A DNA stretch of 64,000 bases, from contig NZ_CP034036.1 of the NCBI RefSeq assembly GCF_005484965.1, positions 4,526,001-4,590,000 on the forward strand. The letters run 5' to 3'. The notes beneath the pieces are model-generated. The model did not search any database and was not told the origin of the DNA. It was given only the letters and a program-made list of their open reading frames with translations. The stretch's first letter is position 1. Each line of letters begins with the position of its first letter. Below, in pieces: positions 20,885 to 30,549 of this stretch. A program made the translations under genes and the position numbers. This DNA is from Brenneria nigrifluens DSM 30175 = ATCC 13028. Its GTDB lineage: Bacteria; Pseudomonadota; Gammaproteobacteria; Enterobacterales; Enterobacteriaceae.

Positions 20885-23320
20885 TTAAAGCAGTTGCGCC
20901 AGACGATTTAAATCCGACTGGATGGCTCCGGCGGTCACATCCCGTCCGGCTCCCGGACCGCGGATCACCAGCGGGTTATCCCGATACCAGCGGCTTTCGA
21001 TGGCGAACACATTATCGCACGGCAATAATGATGCCAGCGGGTGATCGGGCCGGACGGCCTCAACGCCGACGCGCGCTTTGCCGTTACTGTCAAAACGGGC
21101 GACGTGCCGCAGCACCAGCCCCATCTCCTGAGCGGCTTCCAGCCTCTGCAACATCTGCTCGTTCAGCGGTTCGCCGTTCTCAAAGAATTGATCGACGGAA
21201 CCTTGTTCACAGCCAGCCGGCACCAGCGATTCAACACGCACCTGGCTTGGTTCGATTTCATACCCGGCCTCGCGAGCCAGGATCACCAGCTTGCGCATCA
21301 CGTCCTGCCCGGACAGATCAACGCGCGGATCCGGTTCCGTCAGCCCTTGCTGACAGGCCTGATCCACCAGCTCGGTAAACGGGACCGTACCGTCGAATTG
21401 CAGGAACAGCCACGACAGCGTGCCGGAGAAAATACCGCTGATGGACAGAATAGCGTCGCCGCTTTCCCGCAGATCCCGCACGGCGAAGTTCACCGGCAAA
21501 CCGGCGCCGACGGTGGCGTTATATAACCAGTGGCGGCCCGTTTTGGCGAAAGCGTCGCGGATCTGGCGATAGTTATTGCCGCCGGAAGCCCCCGCCAGCT
21601 TATTGGCGCTAATCACATGAAAACCGTAGCTGGCGAAATCAAGATACAAATCAGCGACCGATTCGCTGGCGGTCACATCCAGCACCACCAAATCATCAAA
21701 CGGGTGGGCGCGCATCCACAGGAACAGATCTTCGCCGTCACGCTCCTGCGCTTCATCGTCGAAAAAGGCCAACGCCCTGCTGGCATCCAGACCGTCGTAA
21801 TTCAGCAGACTGCGGGTGCTGTCCACCACCCCGGCGAGAACAAACTCAAAGCCGGTGCGGGCGGAAATATTCGTTTGCTCGCGGGCAAACAGCTCCAGCC
21901 AGCGGGAACCGATATTCCCTTTGCCGAACAGCACCAGGCCGATGCGTTTTTCGGCGCGGAACAGCGAGTGATGCAACCCGCGGATCAGGTGTTCCGTCGG
22001 CCCGACGCGCAACACCGCCACCAGGCTGATGTTATCTTCGGAATGCCAGATAAACTCCGTCGGCTGATCTTTCAGCTGTTGGTAGAAACGGTGGCTGTGT
22101 AGCGGATTCTTGCAGACGCCGGCCCCCACCATCGCCACCAGCACCAGATCTTCGCGCATGCTCAACTGCACGGGCAAAGCGGCCTGGTTGAGTAATTTCC
22201 AGGCGCTGTCCACCACCTCGGAGGTATAGCACAACTGCAGCAGATTACGATCGTGGTGAACGCCGACCGCCAGCGGTTTTATCTGCGCGCGATTCAGCAA
22301 TTGTTCGATCTCTTTCTGTAGCAGCGGGAAGTCGTGTTCCGTCGGCACCTGAACGTCAATCAGACAGACGTCGTCGTGGCTGGTGACGATTTTGGCGCCA
22401 GTGCCGGACGCCAGCACGCGCTCAATACGCGTAGAACCCTGTTCAGGCTGATAACTGCAGCGCAGTTGCAGATCGATATCACTGCCGGATACCGGCTGCA
22501 AGGTGCGGGTATGCAGCACCGGCGCGGCCAGGCGCGCCAGTTCGCTGGCTTCATCCAGCCGTAACAGCGGCAGCAGGCAGGCATCTTTGACTTTGCGCGG
22601 GTCGGCGCTATACACCCCGGCGACGTCGCTCCAGATGGTCACGCGTTCAACGCCCGCCAAGGCGCCGATCTGGGTGGCGGAATAGTCGCTGCCGTTGCGC
22701 CCCAGCAGCACCGATTCGCCCGCCTCGTTACGGCAGATAAAACCGGTGACCACCAGGCGCTGACCGGCGTGCTGCGCCAGACACTGTTGCAGCAGCGGCC
22801 AGGAGCGGCCCTCGTCCACCTGGGGCTGCGCCGCCCGCTCGGCGCGCAGAAAGTCACGCGCATCCAGCCAGGAAGATTGCATATCCAGCTGGTTAAGCAG
22901 CGCGGACATCAGACGGGCCGACCAGATCTCGCCGTGGCCGACGACTTCGGCATATACGGCGTCGGTGATATTGCCATCCAGCAGCGCGGCCAACCGTTCC
23001 AGATCGCGGATAAGCTGGGTGGTCAGCGGCTCGGCCGCGTCAGGAGGCAGCAGCCCGGCAATCAAGTCGCTTTGATAGCGACGCAGCGCCTGCTGAACCT
23101 GATGCGCGGAAAGCCGATCGCTTTGACTCAGCTTTAGCCAGCTGATGAGCTGGTTAGTGGTGCCGCCGGCGGCGGAAACCACCATCAAATCGCCGGGGTG
23201 GCTGTGCTCGGCCATAATTCCGGCAACGCGCTGGTAACACTTCACGTCAGCCAGACTGCTGCCGCCAAACTTATGCAGCTGCCGCCCGGTTAAGGTTCCC
23301 GCTACTCCTGATGCACTCAT
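20885..23320 (-). CDS. metL: Bifunctional aspartokinase II / homoserine dehydrogenase II
   Basis: MetL catalyses the first and third steps of the aspartate pathway toward methionine. It has 811 residues (E. coli 810). The N-terminal aspartokinase begins around KFGGSSLADVKC and includes GRNGSDYSA. A degenerate ACT-like linker follows. The homoserine dehydrogenase half starts at VLFGKGNIGSRW (about residue 465) with the NAD(P) Rossmann fold and contains SANKLAGASGGNNYRQ. The start codon is 2 nt after the metB stop, so metBL is an operon. Confidence 0.97.
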   Translation of the reverse strand: MSASGVAGTLTGRQLHKFGGSSLADVKCYQRVAGIMAEHSHPGDLMVVSAAGGTTNQLISWLKLSQSDRLSAHQVQQALRRYQSDLIAGLLPPDAAEPLTTQLIRDLERLAALLDGNITDAVYAEVVGHGEIWSARLMSALLNQLDMQSSWLDARDFLRAERAAQPQVDEGRSWPLLQQCLAQHAGQRLVVTGFICRNEAGESVLLGRNGSDYSATQIGALAGVERVTIWSDVAGVYSADPRKVKDACLLPLLRLDEASELARLAAPVLHTRTLQPVSGSDIDLQLRCSYQPEQGSTRIERVLASGTGAKIVTSHDDVCLIDVQVPTEHDFPLLQKEIEQLLNRAQIKPLAVGVHHDRNLLQLCYTSEVVDSAWKLLNQAALPVQLSMREDLVLVAMVGAGVCKNPLHSHRFYQQLKDQPTEFIWHSEDNISLVAVLRVGPTEHLIRGLHHSLFRAEKRIGLVLFGKGNIGSRWLELFAREQTNISARTGFEFVLAGVVDSTRSLLNYDGLDASRALAFFDDEAQERDGEDLFLWMRAHPFDDLVVLDVTASESVADLYLDFASYGFHVISANKLAGASGGNNYRQIRDAFAKTGRHWLYNATVGAGLPVNFAVRDLRESGDAILSISGIFSGTLSWLFLQFDGTVPFTELVDQACQQGLTEPDPRVDLSGQDVMRKLVILAREAGYEIEPSQVRVESLVPAGCEQGSVDQFFENGEPLNEQMLQRLEAAQEMGLVLRHVARFDSNGKARVGVEAVRPDHPLASLLPCDNVFAIESRWYRDNPLVIRGPGAGRDVTAGAIQSDLNRLAQLL

Positions 23321-23322
23321 TC

Positions 23323-24483
23323 TTACCTCTTCGCTGCGGCCTGAAATGCGCGATCCAGATCGGCAACCAGATCGTCGCCATCTTCAATACCGGTTGAAAT
23401 ACGCAGTAACGTTTCAGAAATCCCGGCGGCGGCGCGCGCTTCCGGCGCCATACCGGCATGCGTCATCGTCGCCGCATGGGAAATCAGGCTTTCCACTCCG
23501 CCCAGCGACTCCGCCAGGGTAAAGAACTCCAGCGATTCCAGGAAACGGCGCAGGGTATCTTCATCGCCGTCCAGCTCAAAACTGAGCATGGCGCCAAACC
23601 CGGATTGCTGGCGGCGGGCAATCTCATGGCCGGGATTCTGCGGCAGTGAAGGGTGAAATAATTTTTTCACCAGTGGCTGTTGCTGTAAATACTCCACCAA
23701 CTGTAGCGCATTTTTCTGCGCAGCGGCCATACGCGGAGACAGAGTGCGCAGACCGCGCAGCAGCAGATAGCTGTCAAACGCCGCGCCGGTGACGCCAATA
23801 TTGTTCGCCCACCAGGCCAGCTCCGTCGCCGTTTCCCTATCGCGGGCAATCACCGCCCCGGCGACCACGTCGGAATGGCCGTTCAGATACTTGGTACAGG
23901 AGTGAACCACCAGATCCGCGCCCAGCGCCAGCGGTTGCTGCAAGGCGGGGCTCAGGAAGGTGTTATCCACCACACTGACGGCCCCCGCCGCTCGCGCCGC
24001 CTGGCAAATGGCCGCGATATCCACCACCCGCAGCAGAGGATTGCTGGGGCTTTCCACCAGCACCAGTTTGGGTTTCTCTTCCAGCGCCGCGTTGAGCGCC
24101 GCTTCATCCCCCTGGTCGACAAACCTGACGCGAAAGGCGCCGCGTTTGTTCAGGCTGTCGAACAGGCGGTAGCTGCCGCCGTAGCAATCATGCGGCGCAA
24201 CCAGCAGATCGCCGGGACGAAGAAAGACCGTGCACACCAGCATAATGGCCGACATGCCGCTGCTGGTCATCACCGCGTCCGCACCGCCTTCCAGTTCGGC
24301 CAGCGCGCGCTGAACGACATCGCGGGTAGGGTTGCCCCGGCGAGAGTAGTCGTGCGCTCTTGGCTGATTAAATCCGGTGAAGTTATAGGTACTGGAAAGA
24401 TGAATGGGGGGGACAACGCAGCCGTATTGCTCGTCATTATTTAATCCGCTGCGCACTGCGATGGTAGCCTGTTTACGCGTCAT
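23323..24483 (-). CDS. metB: Cystathionine gamma-synthase
   Basis: MetB joins O-succinylhomoserine and cysteine to cystathionine, using PLP. The 386-residue protein equals E. coli MetB. Seen are the PLP Lys198 in SCTKYLNGHSD, the phosphate-site motif YSRRGNPTRD and the conserved VVDNTFLSPALQQPL. It is the first gene of metBL, divergent from metJ across five met boxes. Confidence 0.97.
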   Translation of the reverse strand: MTRKQATIAVRSGLNNDEQYGCVVPPIHLSSTYNFTGFNQPRAHDYSRRGNPTRDVVQRALAELEGGADAVMTSSGMSAIMLVCTVFLRPGDLLVAPHDCYGGSYRLFDSLNKRGAFRVRFVDQGDEAALNAALEEKPKLVLVESPSNPLLRVVDIAAICQAARAAGAVSVVDNTFLSPALQQPLALGADLVVHSCTKYLNGHSDVVAGAVIARDRETATELAWWANNIGVTGAAFDSYLLLRGLRTLSPRMAAAQKNALQLVEYLQQQPLVKKLFHPSLPQNPGHEIARRQQSGFGAMLSFELDGDEDTLRRFLESLEFFTLAESLGGVESLISHAATMTHAGMAPEARAAAGISETLLRISTGIEDGDDLVADLDRAFQAAAKR

Positions 24484-24550
24484 CTGCTCTTTTCCTGGCT
24501 GGAAGCTGAAAGTAGGAACTAAAGAGTAAACCCAGTTGAGTTAGCCGTCA

Positions 24551-24590
24551 ATACATCTAGACTTCTAAACTTCTTTGCGTATAGATTGAG
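24551..24590. promoter_or_regulatory. MetJ operator between metB and metJ (five met boxes)
   Basis: Five tandem 8-mers (ATACATCT, AGACTTCT, AAACTTCT, TTGCGTAT, AGATTGAG) have central matches to AGACGTCT. E. coli metJ-metB also has five boxes. This gives repression of metBL and autoregulation of metJ. Confidence 0.85.
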
Positions 24591-24668
24591 CATCAGCATA
24601 ATAACCGCTAGAATTGTGCTATTTCATGACAGATTCTGTCTTCATCACGATTAATTTTAAGGTATCCC

Positions 24669-24986
24669 ATGGCTGAGTGGAACGGCGAGTATGTCAGCCC
24701 TTACGCTGAACACGGTAAAAAAAGCGAACAGGTTAAAAAAATTACTGTCTCTATTCCGCTGAAAGTATTGAAGATACTGACTGACGAGCGGACCCGGCGT
24801 CAGGTTAATAACCTGCGTCACGCCACCAACAGCGAACTGCTGTGCGAGGCTTTTTTGCACGCATTCACCGGCCAGCCGTTGCCAAACGATCAGGATCTTC
24901 GTAAAGAGCGCAGCGACGAAATTCCGGAAGCGGCCAAAATCATCATGCGGGAGATGGGGATCGACCCGGATACCTGGGAATATTGA
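24669..24986 (+). CDS. metJ: Methionine repressor MetJ
   Basis: MetJ is a ribbon-helix-helix repressor with SAM as corepressor. The protein is 105 residues, the E. coli length. The DNA-contacting beta strand KKITVSIP is near residues 22-29, and RRQVNNLRHATNSELLCEAF forms the SAM-binding and dimer helices. Its targets, the met boxes, flank metB/metJ and metF in this window. Confidence 0.98.
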   Translation: MAEWNGEYVSPYAEHGKKSEQVKKITVSIPLKVLKILTDERTRRQVNNLRHATNSELLCEAFLHAFTGQPLPNDQDLRKERSDEIPEAAKIIMREMGIDPDTWEY

Positions 24987-25038
24987 TGGTCGGGCGGGAC
25001 GTTGTTATGAGAAGTCGTACCGGCGGGTGATAAACCAA

Positions 25039-25062
25039 CAAAGGCACCCTGGGGTGCCTTTG
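25039..25062. terminator. Bidirectional terminator metJ/rpmE
   Basis: CAAAGGCACC-CTGG-GGTGCCTTTG, a perfect 10-bp stem between the convergent metJ and rpmE with T-rich flanks on both sides. Confidence 0.85.
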
Positions 25063-25087
25063 TTGTCTTACAGCCGACCGGTAACGC

Positions 25088-25303
25088 TTATTTTTTACTG
25101 CCCGGTACGCTGAAACGCTTGTTGAAGCGATCGACACGACCACCCGTTGCAACATCACGCTGCTTACCGGTGTAGAACGGGTGGCATTCGCCACAGACGT
25201 CCAGGTTCAGGTCGTGACCCACGGTAGAATGGGTTTTGATGACGTTACCGCAAGAGCACGTTGCCGTAACTTCTGCATAATTCGGGTGAATACCTTTTTT
25301 CAT
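25088..25303 (-). CDS. rpmE: Ribosomal protein bL31 (zinc type)
   Basis: A 71-residue 50S subunit protein that bridges the central protuberance and the 30S head. The four zinc-ligand cysteines C16, C18, C37 and C40 are all present (CSC...CGEC), so this is the C+ form rather than the Zur-controlled YkgM type. The C-terminal GGRVDRFNKRF is diagnostic. It is transcribed divergently from priA across about 256 nt. Confidence 0.97.
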   Translation of the reverse strand: MKKGIHPNYAEVTATCSCGNVIKTHSTVGHDLNLDVCGECHPFYTGKQRDVATGGRVDRFNKRFSVPGSKK

Positions 25304-25559
25304 GGGAAACCTCTGTTAAGGCCGTGTCGCTATCCAGCCCTGTTCCGCCAGACACCACACGAAAGTTGAGTAAGAAGTTGAGTCAATCAACCATTATACC
25401 ACGCAGTATAATGGCGGCGAATCATACAGAATCCAACCAGCCGATGCAATCGCATCCACACATTATCGTGCGCAGCATGTACACTAGCGCCTGGTATTAT
25501 TTCACGCCCATGCCGCGGTTGGTTAAAATCGCCATTTTCTGAACCCTGCCGGAGAAGTC

Positions 25560-27755
25560 ATGTCTGTCGCTCAGGTCGCGCTCCCCGTGCCATTAGCACG
25601 AACATTCGATTATATACTCCCCGCGGGCGTTAAGCCTCAGGTTGGCGTGCGCGTCAGCGTCTCTTTCGGCAACCGCAAGGCCATCGGTATTATCGCCGCC
25701 CTCAGCGAATCCAGCGAACTGCCGTTGGCGCAGCTAAAACCGCTGCATGCCGTACTCGACGAGCAGCCGCTGTTTCCCCCCAGCCTGTGGCGCATTCTGC
25801 TGTGGGCGGTGGACTACTATCACTACCCGATCGGGGAAGTGCTGTTCCATGCCTTACCCATCTTGCTGCGCCAGGGCAAGCCGGCGCACCGCGCGCCGCT
25901 GTGGCAATGGTTCGCCACGGAACAGGGCAAGGCGACCCCGCTGGACGCGCTGAAGCGCGCGCCGAAACAGCAGCAGACGATGGCGGCGTTGCTTCAGGCG
26001 CCGCTTTACCGCCATCAGGTGAGCGAAACCGGCCTGACGGAAGCCGCGCTGCAGACCCTGCGCAAAAAGGGACTGTGCGATTTAACCGCCGCCAGACAAA
26101 CGGTGCGCGACTGGCGTAAAGATTTCAGCATCTCCACCGAGCGCCTGCGTCTGAATACCGAACAGGCCACCGCCGTCGGGGCGATTCGCAGCGAAGACCA
26201 GCACTTTGCCGCCTGGCTGCTGGCGGGGATTACCGGCTCGGGAAAAACGGAAGTGTATCTCAGCGTGCTGGAGAACGTATTGGCGCAGGGCAAACAGGCC
26301 TTGGTCCTGGTGCCGGAGATCGGCCTGACGCCGCAGACCATCGCCCGCTTTCGCGAGCGTTTCAATGCGCCGGTCGACGTGCTGCATTCCGGCCTCAATG
26401 ACAGCGAACGGCTTGCCGTCTGGCTGAGCGCCCGCGCGGGCGAGACGGCCATCGTCATCGGCACCCGTTCGGCCCTGTTTACCCCCTTTGCCCGGCTGGG
26501 CCTGATCGTCATCGACGAGGAGCACGACAGCTCATACAAACAGCAGGAAGGCTGGCGTTATCATGCGCGCGACCTGGCGGTATTCCGCGCCAGAGAGGAA
26601 AATATTCCCATCGTCATGGGCACGGCCACCCCGGCGCTGGAAACGCTGTATAACGTCCAGACGGGCAAATACCGGCAGTTGAAGCTCAGTAAACGGCCGG
26701 GAAACGCCAGGCTGGCCAGCCAGCACCTGCTTGATCTAAAGGGTCAGCCGCTTACCGCCGGGTTATCGCAACCGCTTATCGCCCGCATCCGCCATCATCT
26801 GGCGCAGGATAATCAGGTGATTTTGTTCCTCAACCGCCGCGGCTTCGCCCCGGTGGTGATGTGCCACGAGTGCGGCTGGATTGCGGAGTGCCCGCGCTGC
26901 GATCACTATTACACCCTGCACCAGCATCAGCAGATACTCAGTTGCCATCATTGCGACAGCCACCGCCCGGTGCCGCATCAGTGCCCGCAATGCGGCTCCA
27001 CCAATCTGGTGCCGGTGGGAATGGGGACGGAGCGGCTGGAACAGGTACTGGAACCGCTGTTTGCGGGCATACCGATAACGCGCATCGATCGCGATACCAC
27101 CAGCCGCAAGGGGGCGCTGGAACAGCAGCTTTCCCAGGTCAGACAGGGCGGCGCCCGCATCCTTATCGGTACGCAGATGCTGGCGAAAGGCCACCACTTT
27201 CCCAATGTAACGCTGGTCGCGCTGCTGGATGTCGACAGCTCGCTGTTCTCCGCCGATTTTCGCGCCGCCGAGCGTTTCGCCCAACTCTATACCCAGGTTT
27301 CAGGGCGCGCCGGCCGGGCGGGAAAGGCGGGAGAAGTGGTGTTGCAGACCCATCATCCTGAGCATCCTTTATTGCAAATCCTGCTGCAACAGGGCTACGA
27401 CGCCTTCGCCAGCCAAACGTTAAAAGAGAGACAAAGCGTTTTTCTGCCGCCCTACACCAGCCACATCCTGTTTCGCGCCGACGACCATGATAATCAGCAG
27501 GCGTCGCTGTTCCTGCAACAGCTGAGGAACCTGCTGGAGAGCAGCCCGCTGCGCGACGAATCGCTCTGGCTGCTTGGTCCGGTGCCGGCATTGCAGCCCA
27601 AACGCGCGGGCCGCTTCCGCTGGCAGTTGCTGCTGCAGCATCCCTCAAGAGCGTTGTTGCAACGCCTGGTCAGAACCTCAATACCGTTGATCGGCACGCT
27701 GCCGCAGTCGCGCAAGGTAAAGTGGGTGCTGGACGTTGATCCAACGGACAGTTAG
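25560..27755 (+). CDS. priA: Primosomal replication restart helicase PriA
   Basis: PriA is a 3'-5' superfamily 2 helicase that recognises stalled forks and D-loops and starts PriB/DnaT/DnaB loading. The protein has 731 residues (E. coli 732). The N-terminal 3'-DNA-binding domain is about residues 1-105, followed by Walker A GITGSGKT, DEEH box IVIDEEHD and motif III GTATPAL. The paired zinc module of eight cysteines runs CHECGW...CPRC...CHHC...CPQC, then motifs V-VI GTQMLAKGHHFPNV and QVSGRAGRAGK. Confidence 0.97.
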   Translation: MSVAQVALPVPLARTFDYILPAGVKPQVGVRVSVSFGNRKAIGIIAALSESSELPLAQLKPLHAVLDEQPLFPPSLWRILLWAVDYYHYPIGEVLFHALPILLRQGKPAHRAPLWQWFATEQGKATPLDALKRAPKQQQTMAALLQAPLYRHQVSETGLTEAALQTLRKKGLCDLTAARQTVRDWRKDFSISTERLRLNTEQATAVGAIRSEDQHFAAWLLAGITGSGKTEVYLSVLENVLAQGKQALVLVPEIGLTPQTIARFRERFNAPVDVLHSGLNDSERLAVWLSARAGETAIVIGTRSALFTPFARLGLIVIDEEHDSSYKQQEGWRYHARDLAVFRAREENIPIVMGTATPALETLYNVQTGKYRQLKLSKRPGNARLASQHLLDLKGQPLTAGLSQPLIARIRHHLAQDNQVILFLNRRGFAPVVMCHECGWIAECPRCDHYYTLHQHQQILSCHHCDSHRPVPHQCPQCGSTNLVPVGMGTERLEQVLEPLFAGIPITRIDRDTTSRKGALEQQLSQVRQGGARILIGTQMLAKGHHFPNVTLVALLDVDSSLFSADFRAAERFAQLYTQVSGRAGRAGKAGEVVLQTHHPEHPLLQILLQQGYDAFASQTLKERQSVFLPPYTSHILFRADDHDNQQASLFLQQLRNLLESSPLRDESLWLLGPVPALQPKRAGRFRWQLLLQHPSRALLQRLVRTSIPLIGTLPQSRKVKWVLDVDPTDS

Positions 27756-27996
27756 CGCATCCGCCGCCGTGGTTGCGAACCGCGTCGAGAAACTGACATC
27801 TGTCACAGTTTCTATGCAAATTAAGCAATAAAAATTGCGCTCAATCTGTTAAGACTGTGCGCGGAGGCGGTATTCTGAAAAACATCGTCATTGCGTACCG
27901 CCATTGATAAATGACGGCCGGAAACCGCAGCCCGCAAGGTAAATCAGATAACCCTGGCTGATAGCGCCAGTTTACGCTGACGCAAGGAGAAAAGCG

Positions 27997-29040
27997 TTGG
28001 AGCAGAAAAAAGAAGTCGCCACGGCAACGATGAAAGACGTGGCGGACAAGGCCGGCGTGTCGACCGCCACCGTATCGCGTACCTTGATGAATCCGGAAAA
28101 AGTATCCGCGACGACACGCAAGAAAGTCGAACAAGCGGTTATTGCCGTGGGATATTCGCCCCATTCCCTGGTCCGAAACCTCAGGCGCAATGAATCACGA
28201 ACCATCCTGGCCATTGTACCGGACATCTGCGATCCCTATTTTTCCGAGCTGTTCAGAGGGATCGAAGAAACCGCGGCCGAACACGGCTATCTGGTACTGA
28301 TTGGCGACTGCGCCCACCAGCGGCAGAAAGAGAAAACTTTTGTCGATTTAATCATTACCAAACAGATTGACGGTATGCTGCTGCTGGGGTCCGACCTGCC
28401 GTTCGACGCCGGGAAAGAAGAGCAGCGCAGCCTGCCGCCGATGGTGATGGCCAATGAGTTTTCACCGGAGCTGGAGTTGCCGACGGTACATATTGATAAT
28501 CTGACGGCCGCATTTGAGGCGGTGCACTATCTGCATCAGTTGGGCCATCAGCGTATCGCCTGTATTGCCGGGCCGGAACATATGCCCCTGAGCCAATACC
28601 GCCTGCAGGGGTATGTTCAGGCGTTGCGGCGCAGCGGCATCACCATTGATAACCAATACATTATCCGCGGCGATTTTACTTATGAAACCGGGGCAAACGG
28701 CTTAACGGCGCTGATGAAACACCCACAGCCTCCCAGCGCCATTTTTTGTCATAACGACATCATGGCGCTTGGCGTGCTTGCGCATGCCAAAAAAATCGGG
28801 CTGGATATACCGCGCGACCTATCCGTGGTCGGTTTTGACGATATCGAGCAAGCCCGGTACTGCTGGCCGCCATTGACCACGGTGGCGCAACCGCGTTATC
28901 AGATCGGACGCGAAGCGATGCTGCTGCTACTAGAGCAGCTACACGGCCACCGGGTACACACCGGCTCCCGGCTGCTGGCCAGTGAACTGGTTATTCGCGA
29001 CAGTACCGCGGCGCTGAATTATTCCCGCAACAGGCTTTAA
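27997..29040 (+). CDS. cytR: LacI-family repressor CytR
   Basis: CytR represses nucleoside uptake and catabolism genes together with CRP, and is induced by cytidine. The 347-residue protein has the LacI HTH MKDVADKAGVSTATVSRTLM at residues 12-31 and a periplasmic-binding-protein-like sensor domain. It starts at a TTG, preceded by a near-perfect AAGGAG 8 nt away. The residues before MKDV (MEQKKEVATAT) parallel E. coli CytR, which supports TTG over the internal ATG at 28030. It is upstream of ftsN as in E. coli. Confidence 0.95.
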   Translation: MEQKKEVATATMKDVADKAGVSTATVSRTLMNPEKVSATTRKKVEQAVIAVGYSPHSLVRNLRRNESRTILAIVPDICDPYFSELFRGIEETAAEHGYLVLIGDCAHQRQKEKTFVDLIITKQIDGMLLLGSDLPFDAGKEEQRSLPPMVMANEFSPELELPTVHIDNLTAAFEAVHYLHQLGHQRIACIAGPEHMPLSQYRLQGYVQALRRSGITIDNQYIIRGDFTYETGANGLTALMKHPQPPSAIFCHNDIMALGVLAHAKKIGLDIPRDLSVVGFDDIEQARYCWPPLTTVAQPRYQIGREAMLLLLEQLHGHRVHTGSRLLASELVIRDSTAALNYSRNRL

Positions 29041-29121
29041 GACTTCTGGTGCTGGTCAAATATTTTAGGGTTCAGTAACATGTCCTCCTGATTACTTTAT
29101 TCAATTCACAGCGAAAAGACA

Positions 29122-29925
29122 GTGGCACAAAGAGACTATGTCAGCCGGGGGCGCTCGGGCACCCGCCGGAAAAAGACAACCGGCCGGAGAAAAAGCAACG
29201 CGTCAGGAACGTCTAAGACCATGATAGCGTTGGCTGTCGCCGTTTTAGTCACCTTTGCCGGCGGGTTGTATTTTATCGCCCATAACACACCGGAGGAGTC
29301 GCCGGTATTGCCACGCCAAAGTACCGGGAAAGGGAACGGGTTGCCTCCTAAGCCGGAAGAACGCTGGCGTTACATTAAAGAGCTGGAAAACCGTCAGCTT
29401 GGCGTTCCTGCGCCGACCGAACCCTCCGCCGGGGGGGAAATCCGGTCGCCGGTACAGCTGACCGACGAACAACGCCAACTGCTGGAACAGATGCAGTCCG
29501 ATATGCGCCGCCAGCCGACGCAGCTCTCCGAGGTGCCTTACAACGATCAGACCCAGGTGCCGCGCTCGGCGGTCACCATCACCCCGCCGGCGCAAACACA
29601 GCCGGTTACGCCGCCGGTCACGCGGGCGCCGCCAGCGACGCCGGCAGCGCCCAGGCAGGAAGCGGCCAAACAGCCGCAGGCGCCTAAAGCGGAAAAAACG
29701 CAACGCTGGATTGTGCAGTGCGGGTCATTCAAAAGCATGGAGCCGGCCGAGTCGGTAAGGGCGCAGCTGGCTTTTGCCGGTATTGAAAGCCGTATTACCT
29801 CCAACGGCGGGTGGAACCGCATCATGCTTGGCCCCTATTCCAACCGCGCCGCCGCCGACAAAATGCTGCAGCGTCTCAGAGAGATCGGCACTTCCAGCTG
29901 TATCCCGCTTGCCAGTGGGGGTTGA
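29122..29925 (+). CDS. ftsN: Cell division protein FtsN
   Basis: FtsN is the bitopic division protein that triggers septal peptidoglycan synthesis by FtsWI through FtsA and FtsQLB. It starts with GTG and MAQRDYVSRG (FtsA-binding tail). The membrane segment is about residues 33-52, followed by the essential region GNGLPPKPEERWRYIKELEN and a SPOR domain from about residue 193 (QRWIVQCGSF to the end). At 267 residues it is about 50 shorter than E. coli FtsN (319). The missing part is the Gln-rich periplasmic linker, here a short Pro/Ala-rich stretch. Confidence 0.95.
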   Translation: MAQRDYVSRGRSGTRRKKTTGRRKSNASGTSKTMIALAVAVLVTFAGGLYFIAHNTPEESPVLPRQSTGKGNGLPPKPEERWRYIKELENRQLGVPAPTEPSAGGEIRSPVQLTDEQRQLLEQMQSDMRRQPTQLSEVPYNDQTQVPRSAVTITPPAQTQPVTPPVTRAPPATPAAPRQEAAKQPQAPKAEKTQRWIVQCGSFKSMEPAESVRAQLAFAGIESRITSNGGWNRIMLGPYSNRAAADKMLQRLREIGTSSCIPLASGG

Positions 29926-29961
29926 AAAACCCCACACCCTGCCCCATCTATAAAACAATAT

Positions 29962-29990
29962 GCCCCGCTGAACGCGGGGGCCTTCTTTTT
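29962..29990 (+). terminator. Terminator after ftsN
   Basis: GCCCCGC-TGAAC-GCGGGGG followed by CCTTCTTTTT, 20 nt before hslV. It separates ftsN from hslVU. Confidence 0.75.
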
Positions 29991-30009
29991 CGGTAACGGG
30001 GACTTACTC

Positions 30010-30540
30010 GTGACAACAATTGTAAGTGTACGCCGCAACGGCCATGTGGTCATTGGCGGCGATGGGCAGGCTACGCTGGGAAATACCGTGATGAAAGGCA
30101 ACGTGCGTAAAGTACGCCGCCTGTATAACGAGCGCGTTATCGCAGGCTTTGCCGGCGGTACGGCCGATGCCTTCACACTGTTCGAGCTATTTGAGCGCAA
30201 GCTGGAAATGCATCAGGGCCATCTGGTGAAAGCCGCGGTGGAACTGGCGAAGGACTGGCGTACCGACCGTATGCTGCGTCGTCTGGAGGCGTTGCTGGCC
30301 GTGGCCGATGAAAATGCGTCGCTGATTATTACCGGCAACGGCGATGTCGTGCAGCCGGAAAATGATTTGATCGCCATCGGTTCCGGCGGTCCTTACGCTC
30401 AGGCCGCCGCTCGCGCGTTGCTGGAAAATACCGAGTTAAGCGCACGGGATATTGTCGAGAAATCGTTAGGTATTGCCGGCGATATCTGTATCTACACCAA
30501 CCAGTTCCACACGATTGAAGAATTAGCCTCCAAGGCGTAA
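30010..30540 (+). CDS. hslV: ATP-dependent protease peptidase subunit HslV
   Basis: HslV is the proteasome-like N-terminal-threonine peptidase of the HslUV (ClpYQ) protease, a cytosolic dodecamer. The protein has 176 residues, the same as E. coli. The GTG start is followed by TTIVSVRRNG, so removal of Met exposes the catalytic Thr. VIGGDGQATLGNTVMKGN carries further active-site residues. It is followed 9 nt later by hslU as one operon. Confidence 0.97.
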   Translation: MTTIVSVRRNGHVVIGGDGQATLGNTVMKGNVRKVRRLYNERVIAGFAGGTADAFTLFELFERKLEMHQGHLVKAAVELAKDWRTDRMLRRLEALLAVADENASLIITGNGDVVQPENDLIAIGSGGPYAQAAARALLENTELSARDIVEKSLGIAGDICIYTNQFHTIEELASKA

Positions 30541-30549
30541 GGATCAACC

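Noticed and set aside
21041..22102. Two long plus-strand frames (161 and 190 codons) within metL
   Set aside because: Antisense shadows in G+C-rich DNA; metL on the minus strand is full length and intact.
27770..27996. CRP/CytR site upstream of cytR (CTGTCACAG near 27797)
   Set aside because: Only a half site for CRP without a properly spaced partner; not enough to call.
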